Of a stretch of 5,050 nt of DNA, positions 1 through 4,847 are shown one piece after another. A model generated the notes under the pieces. The model ran no database searches. It was not told the DNA's origin and saw only the letters and a program-made list of their open reading frames with translations. Source of the stretch: Leptolyngbya sp. SIO4C1 (GTDB lineage: Bacteria; Cyanobacteriota; Cyanobacteriia; Phormidesmidales; Phormidesmidaceae); the NCBI GenBank assembly GCA_010671975.1, contig JAAHIA010000366.1, positions 1 through 5,050 of the forward strand. The letters run 5' to 3'. Position 1 is the first letter of the stretch. Each line of letters starts with the position of its first letter. A program made the position numbers and the translations under genes.

Positions 1-286
1 CAGCGGTGGCCCCGGATGGGAGCCCGACCCGCCTGGATTGTTGGGGGGAGGTTGCCGAGGGTTTCAGCCCCTTCCAGGCGAATCTACCTGGGGTACTGGC
101 AAAGAGCGGGTGAACGGGATCGAACCGCTCTACCTGAGCAACTGTCATCTTAGGCGTCGTTGCGCGGGTTTCCCACATATAAATCGTTTTTTCGGTCACG
201 TCCAAAGCCAGCGCTACATCTCGGCGCGTCAGCCCGGCTCGAATGCGCAAATCAGTCAGAGTGTCTTGCTTACTCTGCTCGGGCAT
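1..286 (-). CDS. Small XRE-family helix-turn-helix regulator, C-terminus aberrant and running off the window
   Basis: Reading leftward from ATG at 284-286, the frame stays open for 95 codons to the window edge. Residues 10-54 form a Cro/CI-type helix-turn-helix: LTRRDVALALDV (19-30) gives the scaffold helix and TEKTIYMWET (31-40) the recognition helix, followed by PKMTVAQVER. It is a paralogue of the gene at 295-525, which starts 8 bases upstream of it, and a GAGG ribosome-binding site sits 4 bases before the ATG, so the two are probably co-transcribed. The first copy closes with a C-terminal helix ending in ENFG. This copy instead changes at about residue 55 (near 124) into proline/arginine-rich sequence without domain character, exactly where a tRNA-like segment begins. 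I infer a truncated or fused gene. The DNA-binding fold is secure; the C-terminus and true length are not. Targets are unknown. Confidence 0.65.
   Translation of the reverse strand, partial: MPEQSKQDTLTDLRIRAGLTRRDVALALDVTEKTIYMWETRATTPKMTVAQVERFDPVHPLFASTPGRFAWKGLKPSATSPQQSRRVGLPSGATA
30..80. repeat. Inverted repeat with competing hairpin in G+C-rich flank
   Basis: CGCCTGGA (30-37) and TCCAGGCG (73-80) are perfect 8-base reverse complements around a 35-base G-rich interval. The right arm can alternatively pair locally: CCAGG (74-78) with CCTGG (87-91), leaving an 8-base loop. The two pairings exclude each other. The stretch 1-100 is richer in G runs than the coding DNA to the right and matches no RNA family I can name. 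It could be part of a structured RNA, mobile-element end or simply G+C-rich coding sequence. Confidence 0.45.
105..129 (-). other. tRNA 3'-end-like segment (T-arm plus acceptor strand)
   Basis: On the minus strand the bases from 129 to 105 fold as a T-arm: AGCGG pairs with CCGTT (one G-T wobble) around the loop TTCGATC, which fits the TTCRANY consensus. CACCCGC and a discriminator T follow, as in the 3' acceptor strand of many bacterial tRNA-Gly genes. No full tRNA fits upstream: there is no anticodon arm and the 5' acceptor strand is not matched properly. It would therefore be a fragment, such as an attachment-site remnant, or a chance match inside the helix-turn-helix frame. AGAGCGG (103-109) and CCGCTCT (125-131) also form a perfect 7-base inverted repeat around it. 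Confidence 0.35.
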
Positions 287-294
287 AGGGCCTC

Positions 295-525
295 TCAGCT
301 AGGGCCAAAATTTTCGGGAATATCTGCTAAGGACCACTGCAATAGATCACAAAGCTTCCTGAATTCACGCGGCGTCATCTTTGGCTCGTAGATGCCCGTT
401 TCCCAATTGCTAATGGTCTGATCGGTTTTTCCTAGCACCACAGCAATATCACGCTGCGTCAGCCCCAGCTCTTCGCGCCGTCGCTTTAACGGAGATTCAC
501 CACCCTGAGGCGTAACGTTAGCCAT
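295..525 (-). CDS. Small XRE-family helix-turn-helix transcriptional regulator
   Basis: This 76-residue protein is almost wholly one Cro/CI-type DNA-binding domain. The conserved pattern is RRREELGLTQRDIAVVLGK (15-33) followed by the recognition segment DQTISNWETG (35-44), with the W-E pair typical of the family. A short C-terminal helix (about 52-69) ends in the motif ENFG, seen in similar small cyanobacterial regulators. No sensor or catalytic domain is present, so it probably binds DNA as a dimer and may act as a repressor or antitoxin-like switch. It is followed after 8 bases by a paralogue at 1-286. The upstream DNA (529-617) has several palindromes suited to autoregulation. The ATG at 523-525 lacks a clear Shine-Dalgarno sequence. 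Fold assignment is confident; target genes are unknown. Confidence 0.85.
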   Translation of the reverse strand: MANVTPQGGESPLKRRREELGLTQRDIAVVLGKTDQTISNWETGIYEPKMTPREFRKLCDLLQWSLADIPENFGPS

Positions 526-530
526 TTACT

Positions 531-581
531 ATAAGCAAACTTATACATGCAAGCTTGACTTCACAACTACAAGCATGCTTG
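531..581. promoter_or_regulatory. Cluster of three palindromes, candidate operators of the XRE genes
   Basis: Three dyads lie within 51 bases directly upstream of the XRE start codon: ATAAG-CAAA-CTTAT (531-544), CAAGCTTG (550-557) and CAAGCATGCTTG (570-581, perfect over 12 bases). All share an AAG/CTT half-site. Clustered dyads just upstream of a small helix-turn-helix gene are the usual layout for autoregulation. Binding by the adjacent proteins is inferred. Confidence 0.5.
540..566 (-). promoter_or_regulatory. Possible promoter of the XRE pair
   Basis: On the minus strand TTGTGA (566-561) stands 15 bases before TATAAG (545-540), resembling -35 and -10 boxes with short spacing. The -10 box overlaps the palindrome at 531-544 and the spacer contains the one at 550-557, so a bound regulator would block polymerase. 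The spacing is suboptimal, so confidence is low. Confidence 0.3.
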
Positions 582-617
582 GATAAGAATTAAGAGCTAT
601 AAGACAAATTGGATAAG
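579..617. repeat. Direct repeat TTGGATAAG, two copies 30 bases apart
   Basis: TTGGATAAG occurs at 579-587 and again at 609-617, a 30-base period or about three helical turns. A related CTATAAG lies between them. The first copy abuts the palindrome at 570-581. Equal helical phasing suggests a protein-binding array, but a chance repeat in AT-rich DNA is possible. Confidence 0.35.
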
Positions 618-741
618 CAGACTATGTCTGTGCGGTAGCAAAAGCTGCGTTCAGAGCTTTATATGCTTTTCCATGCCATAGTTTCTCACCTTGCGGTGGC
701 TTTCGCCTACCGCTGACCTATTCTGCATTCAAAAAATCACT

Positions 742-981
742 ATGCCTCAAACTTTTCTCGCTATGTCAGCCCCTCAAATACTTGCCGCTCAAGCGGCTGA
801 GCCTACTCCGAATCGCGAGTCTGTGCGTCTGCTGGTCATCGGCAGCGACTGTGGCATCAATACCATTATTTATCCGCTACATCACAAAGGCTTTGCCCAC
901 GGTAGCGAATGGAGCCCGCTGCTGCCGCATGACTCAGGTCGATTCATGCGAATCTTGACCCGCTATGCGATGCGACCTTAG
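742..981 (+). CDS. Conserved small cyanobacterial protein of unknown function
   Basis: The 79-residue frame has a conserved-looking core from residue 28 to 79, with SVRLLVIGSDCGINTII, then GFAHGSEWSPLLP, then MRILTRY near the end. I recall this combination of an RLLVIGS strand, a GEWSPLLP-like turn and an MSILTRY-like tail from small cyanobacterial hypothetical proteins. That is memory, not a search. The beta-strand plus glycine-rich start suggests a small alpha/beta fold, but I assign no function. The start is uncertain: ATG at 742, ATG at 763 or GTG at 823 (directly before the core) all lack a strong ribosome-binding site, and residues 1-27 look like a low-conservation extension. An upstream TTG at 691 is less likely. 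Its stop overlaps the stop of the convergent sodC gene by four bases. Confidence 0.65.
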   Translation: MPQTFLAMSAPQILAAQAAEPTPNRESVRLLVIGSDCGINTIIYPLHHKGFAHGSEWSPLLPHDSGRFMRILTRYAMRP

Positions 982-1508
982 CCCTCATCCACCACGCCAC
1001 AGGCCAAGCGTGCACCGCCCCCACCTAGCGGCTTGGGCTGATCAGAGAAATTATCCCCATTGGCATGAATCATCAGCGAATGACCCACCACTTCGCTCAT
1101 CGTTAGCCGAGGCGCAAGCATGGGCACCGTAGCCTCGCCCTCGACGCCTACGTAGAGCGGTGGCAAATCGCCAAGATGGCCGTCTCCATAAGGGCCTTCA
1201 TGCTCGCCAGTGTCAGCCGGGTCAAAATGGCCGCCAGCGGCTAGCCCTGGCACCACGTCGCCGTCTTTTGCTGCCGGTCCGCAGGCTGGGTTGCTGTGCA
1301 CGTGAAAGCCGTGCACGCCGCTTGGCAGATCGGCCAAATCGGGTCTGAGCAATAGCCCATACTCGCTATCCTCCAGCGTTACCGTACCAACGGATTCGCC
1401 GACGCCGTCAGCCGCTGTCAAGTTAATATCAGTCGTCAGTGAATCTGCGATCGCACCCGGCACCCACAGCAGCAGCAGCGCCATTACCAGCCCAAACAGT
1501 TTCCGCAT
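978..1508 (-). CDS. sodC: Secreted Cu/Zn superoxide dismutase
   Basis: The enzyme dismutates superoxide to oxygen and hydrogen peroxide, here outside the cytoplasm. From the ATG at 1508 it is 176 residues. A signal peptide starts MRKLFGLV, with a leucine-rich core and a likely cut after residue 21 (AIA-DS). The SodC signature GFHVHSNPAC follows. Metal ligands by alignment are copper His69, His71 and His148; bridging His94; zinc His103, His111 and Asp114. As I recall E. coli SodC, the spacings from His71 through Asp114 are the same. Cys76 and Cys170 should form the disulfide, and Arg167 in GARLACGVV is the active-site arginine. An in-frame ATG at 1538 would add ten residues, but AAGGGG six bases before 1508 favours the shorter form and a proper signal peptide. 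All catalytic residues are intact. Superoxide from photosynthesis is the obvious substrate source. The gene is divergent from the one at 1630 and converges on the one at 742. Confidence 0.95.
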   Translation of the reverse strand: MRKLFGLVMALLLLWVPGAIADSLTTDINLTAADGVGESVGTVTLEDSEYGLLLRPDLADLPSGVHGFHVHSNPACGPAAKDGDVVPGLAAGGHFDPADTGEHEGPYGDGHLGDLPPLYVGVEGEATVPMLAPRLTMSEVVGHSLMIHANGDNFSDQPKPLGGGGARLACGVVDEG

Positions 1509-1514
1509 TCTATG

Positions 1515-1520
1515 CCCCTT
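1515..1520 (-). promoter_or_regulatory. Ribosome-binding site that sets the sodC start
   Basis: AAGGGG on the minus strand stands six bases before the ATG at 1508. The alternative start at 1538 has nothing comparable, so this site decides for the 176-residue protein with a normal signal peptide. Confidence 0.65.
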
Positions 1521-1629
1521 AATATCCGCTAACACCATCTACCCATTCACTAGCCTAAAACGCTTCTCTACTGAGCGAAACCCCAATCTACTGCACAATA
1601 GTAAGCGCAAACCTAAGCGAGGCTCCCAC

Positions 1630-1851
1630 ATGGCCATTTCTCAAGCCGAGGCAAAGCAGCTGATTGAGCGGCTTATTTTTGATCAGCAAAGCGCTCAAAG
1701 CTGGGCACAGGACGTTTGGGACATGAGCCCGACGCTGGGCGAAACCGCTGCCAAGCTGATTGAAGTCTTTGATGCAGTGGTTGACTGCTGCCCTGAAGAA
1801 AAGCTAGAGAACCTGCTGCAGGACTATTATCAAGAACAAATGCCGGACTAA
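1630..1851 (+). CDS. Small acidic helical protein of unknown function
   Basis: I do not recognise a named family in this 73-residue protein. It is acidic and appears mostly alpha-helical: about residues 4-30 (SQAEAKQLIERLIFDQQSAQ onward), then 36-52 (LGETAAKLIEVFDAVVD), then 55-69. A CC pair at 53-54 lies between the last two helices. There is no signal peptide or membrane segment, so it is probably cytoplasmic. The ATG is preceded by GAGG at 1619-1622 with seven bases between, and codon use resembles the neighbouring chlI, so it is likely a real gene. It is divergent from sodC and ends 66 bases before chlI in the same direction, so it may share the chlI transcript. I infer no function; a small adaptor or regulator is only one possibility. 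Confidence 0.7.
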   Translation: MAISQAEAKQLIERLIFDQQSAQSWAQDVWDMSPTLGETAAKLIEVFDAVVDCCPEEKLENLLQDYYQEQMPD

Positions 1852-1917
1852 GGGTAAGCGGAACCACCTATGGCACAATGATCGATAGTTGTTAAAACCG
1901 TTACTTTAAGAAGCCCT

Positions 1918-2994
1918 GTGAGTACTGCACCTGCAACCCGTCGAGCCGTTTTTCCGTTCACTGCGGTGATTGGCCAAGATGATATGAAACTGGCCCTGAT
2001 TCTGAATGTGATCGACCCCAAAATTGGCGGCGTGATGATCATGGGCGATCGCGGCACGGGCAAATCGACGACAATTCGGGCGCTGGCCGACTTGCTGCCA
2101 GAAATTGATGTGGTAGCAGACGATCCGTTTAACCGAGCGCCGGACGATCCGGAGGTGCAGCGCGAGCATCAGGGCGATATCGCAGTAACGCAGAAGAAGG
2201 TGCCCATGGTTGATCTGCCGCTGGGCGCAACCGAAGATCGCGTCTGCGGCACGATTGATATTGAAAAGGCGCTCTCAGAAGGCGTCAAAGCGTTTGAGCC
2301 AGGTCTGCTGGCGAAGGCTAATCGCGGCCTGCTCTATGTGGATGAGGTCAACCTGCTCGATGACCATCTAGTTGACGTGCTGCTCGACTCGGCCGCCTCG
2401 GGCTGGAATACGGTAGAGCGCGAGGGCATTTCGGTTCGTCATCCGGCTCAGTTTGTGCTGATTGGCTCTGGCAACCCGGAAGAGGGCGAACTGCGGCCAC
2501 AGCTGCTCGATCGCTTTGGCATGCACGCTGAGATTCGCACGGTCAAAGATCCGGTGCAGCGGGTGCAAATTGTAGAAGAACGCTCAGAATTTGACCGCGA
2601 TCCGCAAACCTACGTGGAGCAGCACCAGACGCAGCAGGCGGCCCTGCGCGATCGCATCGTCAGCGCTCAGCAGCAGCTCAAATCGGTCACAATTGACCAT
2701 GAGCACCGGGTGAAGATTTCGCAGGTGTGCTCAGAGCTAGACGTAGACGGTCTGCGCGGCGACATTGTGACGAACCGCGCTGCCAAGGCGCTAGCTGCCT
2801 ACGAAGGCCGCAGCGAAGTAACCGTCGAAGATGTGCAGAAAGTGATTGCCCTTTGCCTGCGCCATCGGCTGCGCAAAGACCCGCTAGAGTCAATCGACTC
2901 GGGCTACAAGGTAGAGAAAACCTTTGGGCAGATTTTTGGCGTGCAGATTCCAGAAGTGGCAGCCAACGGTCGTCAGCCGGTCGGTGCGCGGTAG
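1918..2994 (+). CDS. chlI: Magnesium chelatase ATPase subunit I
   Basis: ChlI is the AAA+ ATPase subunit of Mg-chelatase. With ChlD it drives ChlH to insert Mg2+ into protoporphyrin IX, the first committed step toward chlorophyll. The protein has 358 residues, normal for cyanobacterial ChlI. Walker A is GDRGTGKS (43-50) and Walker B is LLYVDE (138-143). The sensor-1 region with Asn186 sits in GSGNPEEGELRPQLLDRFG, a family hallmark containing the likely arginine finger at 199. The sensor-2 region is GLRGD at 278-282 (Arg280). Family-typical stretches such as PFTAVIGQDDMKLAL and the insertion around 60-110 are intact. The start is GTG at 1918, because the next ATG (1984) would delete the conserved FTAVIGQ segment; only a weak AAGAAG site precedes it. 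ruvC follows after six bases. Nothing is missing or odd beyond the GTG start. Confidence 0.97.
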   Translation: MSTAPATRRAVFPFTAVIGQDDMKLALILNVIDPKIGGVMIMGDRGTGKSTTIRALADLLPEIDVVADDPFNRAPDDPEVQREHQGDIAVTQKKVPMVDLPLGATEDRVCGTIDIEKALSEGVKAFEPGLLAKANRGLLYVDEVNLLDDHLVDVLLDSAASGWNTVEREGISVRHPAQFVLIGSGNPEEGELRPQLLDRFGMHAEIRTVKDPVQRVQIVEERSEFDRDPQTYVEQHQTQQAALRDRIVSAQQQLKSVTIDHEHRVKISQVCSELDVDGLRGDIVTNRAAKALAAYEGRSEVTVEDVQKVIALCLRHRLRKDPLESIDSGYKVEKTFGQIFGVQIPEVAANGRQPVGAR

Positions 2995-2997
2995 GGG
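2993..2997 (+). promoter_or_regulatory. ruvC ribosome-binding site overlapping the chlI stop
   Basis: AGGGG begins inside the chlI TAG stop (2992-2994) and ends three bases before the ruvC TTG start. A ribosome finishing chlI would cover it, suggesting translational coupling. The short spacing and TTG start imply modest ruvC expression. Confidence 0.5.
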
Positions 2998-3000
2998 CTC

Positions 3001-3498
3001 TTGCGTCAGCGGATTCTGGGGCTCGATCCAGGCTTGGCCATCTTAGGGTTTGGCGTAATTGAATACGATCCGGCCCAGCTGCGCGATCGCACGCCGGATA
3101 TTCAAGTCGTTGATTTTGGCATCATTGCCACCCCAGCCGGCACCGAGGTCGGCTCTCGGCTGTGCACCATTCACGACGACCTACACAGCCTGATTGAGAC
3201 GCATCAGCCCGATCTGGTCTCAATTGAGAAGCTGTTTTTTTACCGTATGGGCAACACCATTTTGGTGGCGCAGGCGCGCGGCGTGGTGATGCTGGTGCTG
3301 GCGCAGCACCACCTATCTTTTGTCGAATTTACGCCAGCTCAAATTAAGCAGGCGCTGACCGGCTACGGCAACGCTGATAAAGCAGCGGTTCAAGCCGCCG
3401 TTGCCCGCGAGCTGCAGCTGCTACAAACGCCCAAACCCGACGATGCGGCAGATGCGCTGGCGGTTGCGCTCACTGCCTGGTTCAATCAAGATGGCTAG
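3001..3498 (+). CDS. ruvC: Crossover junction endodeoxyribonuclease RuvC
   Basis: RuvC is a dimeric nuclease that resolves Holliday junctions made by recombination, working with the RuvAB branch-migration motor. The 165-residue length and RNase-H-like fold fit the family. ILGLDPGLAILGFGVIE opens the fold with catalytic Asp9. Glu76 lies in LVSIEKLFF, and the last two acidic residues are Asp148 and Asp151 in PDDAADALAVAL, so the four metal-binding residues are all present. The segment TPAQIKQALTGYGNADK (111-127), typical of RuvC, is intact. The start is TTG at 3001: it places the family motif at the normal distance from the N-terminus, and no in-frame ATG exists before Met83. The gene begins six bases after chlI and is probably co-transcribed. 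Pairing a chlorophyll gene with a DNA-repair gene looks like operon economy rather than shared function. Confidence 0.95.
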   Translation: MRQRILGLDPGLAILGFGVIEYDPAQLRDRTPDIQVVDFGIIATPAGTEVGSRLCTIHDDLHSLIETHQPDLVSIEKLFFYRMGNTILVAQARGVVMLVLAQHHLSFVEFTPAQIKQALTGYGNADKAAVQAAVARELQLLQTPKPDDAADALAVALTAWFNQDG

Positions 3499-3535
3499 GG
3501 CAGCGCGCCCGTGTAGAAAACGCCAAAGAAAACGG

Positions 3536-3541
3536 GATAAT
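3536..3541 (+). promoter_or_regulatory. Candidate -10 box for the histidine kinase gene
   Basis: GATAAT lies 58 bases before the kinase ATG in the AT-rich gap after ruvC. No good -35 box stands at 17 bases (GTAGAA at 3513-3518 is weak). The gap and this box suggest the kinase has its own promoter rather than relying on chlI-ruvC readthrough. Confidence 0.35.
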
Positions 3542-3588
3542 AGAACAATAATGAAGTAGTAAACTAGCCCATTCGCGCCTTGCTTCGT

Positions 3589-3594
3589 TAGGAG
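3589..3594 (+). promoter_or_regulatory. Strong ribosome-binding site of the histidine kinase
   Basis: TAGGAG followed by five T residues precedes the ATG at 3600. It is the best Shine-Dalgarno match in the window and fixes the kinase start. Confidence 0.75.
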
Positions 3595-3599
3595 TTTTT

Positions 3600-4799
3600 A
3601 TGTCAGCGTTTTGGCAAACTTTGCTATCACCGCAGCAGTTCATTCCTCACGGTCACTGCTTTTTATGGAATCCTAGCCTGATTTGGCTGCATCTTTTGTC
3701 AGATGCGATGATTGCGATCGCGTATTTTTCTATTCCAGCGATTTTGATCTACTTTGTGCGCAGGCGCAAAGACGTTCCCTTTAGCGGCGTTTTTTGGCTA
3801 TTTGGGGCCTTTATTGTCTCCTGCGGTCTCACCCATCTGATCAGCATTTGGACCCTCTGGCATCCGGCCTACTGGCTGTCTGGGGCCGCTAAAGCCCTGA
3901 CGGCGGTGATTTCACTCTACACGGCGCTAACGCTGATTCCGCTGATGCCTCGGGCGCTGGCCTTACCTAGCCCATCCCAGCTAGCGCTAGTTAACCAAAA
4001 GCTTTCTGAAGAAATCACTGAGCGAGAACAGTCAGAGAAAACGACGCGCCAGCTCAATCAGGTCTTAGAAGATCGCGTGGCCCAGCGGACGACCGAACTG
4101 CAGCGCCGCAACCAGGAGCTCGATCAGTTTGCCTATGTGGTGTCGCACGATCTCAAAGCGCCGCTGCGGGCAATTGCCACCCTTTCCGAATGGATCGAGG
4201 AAGACCTCACCGAGCAGCTGCCGGCAGAAAATCAGGAGCAGCTGCGGCTGCTGCGATCGCGCGTCTATCGCATGGACGCTTTGATCAACGGACTTTTAGA
4301 CTACTCACGGGTAGGGCGCTCCCGACAGAACACGGCCCGAGTAGACGTGGCTCAGCTGCTGACGGATGTTTTACAGCTGATTGACGTTCCAGAGACGTTT
4401 ACGGTGGAAATCAGCCCAGACCTGCCAGTCCTGGTGGCCAACAGAACGCCGCTGACCCAAGTATTCACCAACCTGATTAGCAACGCCATCAAACACCACG
4501 ACCGCCCTGATGGCATCGTGCGGATCTCTGCCAAGACGCTAGACGACTGCTATGAGTTTGCGATCGCCGACGACGGTCCCGGCATTTCACCCAAGTATCA
4601 TCAGCGCATTTTTGAGATCTTTAAAACGCTAGAAGCTCGCGATACCAAAGAGAGTACAGGCGTTGGTCTAGCCATTGTGAAAAAGACGGTCGAGTCAGAA
4701 GGCGGCAGCCTGCGGCTTGAGTCTGACGTCGGCTGCGGTGCCTGCTTCTACTTCACCTGGCCCAAGCCGGTGCCGGCTCACGCCAAGATGAAAAGCTAG
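3600..4799 (+). CDS. Ethylene-receptor-like membrane histidine kinase
   Basis: This 399-residue sensor joins an ETR1-type ethylene-binding domain directly to a histidine kinase. Three membrane helices are expected near 28-53, 63-86 and 93-118. The ligand and copper residues of plant ETR1 (Asp25, Tyr32, Ile35, Pro36, Ile62, Cys65, His69) correspond to Asp35, Tyr42, Ile45, Pro46, Ile72, Cys75 and His79. The offset is ten throughout, in the motifs SDAMIAIAYFSIP and SCGLTHLISIW, so Cu(I)-dependent ethylene binding is predicted. A coiled coil (about 127-175) leads to the phospho-acceptor His183 in SHDLKAPLR. The ATPase domain follows with N box Asn295 (NLISNAIKHH), DDGPGI (324-329), the F-box-like FEIFKT and GVGL (354-357), so the kinase should be active. 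No PAS, GAF, phytochrome or receiver domain is present, unlike Synechocystis Etr1. Its response regulator is not in the window. Ligand specificity and output are inferred. Confidence 0.93.
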   Translation: MSAFWQTLLSPQQFIPHGHCFLWNPSLIWLHLLSDAMIAIAYFSIPAILIYFVRRRKDVPFSGVFWLFGAFIVSCGLTHLISIWTLWHPAYWLSGAAKALTAVISLYTALTLIPLMPRALALPSPSQLALVNQKLSEEITEREQSEKTTRQLNQVLEDRVAQRTTELQRRNQELDQFAYVVSHDLKAPLRAIATLSEWIEEDLTEQLPAENQEQLRLLRSRVYRMDALINGLLDYSRVGRSRQNTARVDVAQLLTDVLQLIDVPETFTVEISPDLPVLVANRTPLTQVFTNLISNAIKHHDRPDGIVRISAKTLDDCYEFAIADDGPGISPKYHQRIFEIFKTLEARDTKESTGVGLAIVKKTVESEGGSLRLESDVGCGACFYFTWPKPVPAHAKMKS

Positions 4800-4847
4800 G
4801 AGAAGAAGCCGGTAGGATAGTCACTAGCGCCGTTTCTACTCGTAACT

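Larger units (their letters stand above)
526..741. other. AT-rich divergent intergenic region
   Basis: This gap separates the leftward XRE pair from the rightward gene at 742. Positions 529-617 carry the operator-like palindromes and repeats listed separately. Further right there are only weak hairpins. AAAGCT (641-646) can pair with AGCTTT (655-660). GCGGTGGC (693-700) can fold back on GCCTACCGC (705-713) through a TTTC loop with one bulged T. Neither is followed by a clean T run, so I do not call a terminator. I see no convincing coding sequence in it. Confidence 0.5.
1447..4567. repeat. Seven HIP1 palindromes (GCGATCGC)
   Basis: The cyanobacterial highly iterated palindrome occurs at 1447, 2045, 2648, 3083, 3714, 4253 and 4560, all inside coding sequence (sodC, chlI twice, ruvC, the kinase three times). 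This density is typical of HIP1-rich cyanobacteria and far above chance. None occurs in 1-1446. Confidence 0.9.

Noticed and set aside
1..100. Resemblance to cobalamin or SAM riboswitch pieces (GGCAACC and a GAAA-containing hairpin on the minus strand)
   Set aside because: Only short fragments match; the conserved cores and order of elements of either class are absent, and no matching gene lies downstream.
1..153. Plus-strand frame open from the window edge to TAG at 151-153 (50 codons, rich in Arg and Trp)
   Set aside because: It could be the C-terminus of a gene entering from the left, but I recognise no family, it uses AGG/AGA codons unlike the neighbours, and it overlaps the XRE helix-turn-helix region on the other strand.
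105..177. Complete tRNA gene on the minus strand
   Set aside because: Only the T-arm and 3' acceptor strand fit. There is no anticodon arm, and the upstream bases encode conserved helix-turn-helix residues.
38..391. Plus-strand open frame of 117 codons
   Set aside because: It lies antisense to both XRE genes, which have clear helix-turn-helix signatures, and its translation shows no domain pattern.
641..713. Hairpins as rho-independent terminators
   Set aside because: Stems are short or bulged and no T run follows directly.
2727..3062. Plus-strand 111-codon frame across the chlI-ruvC junction
   Set aside because: Arginine-rich shadow frame overlapping two well-identified genes.
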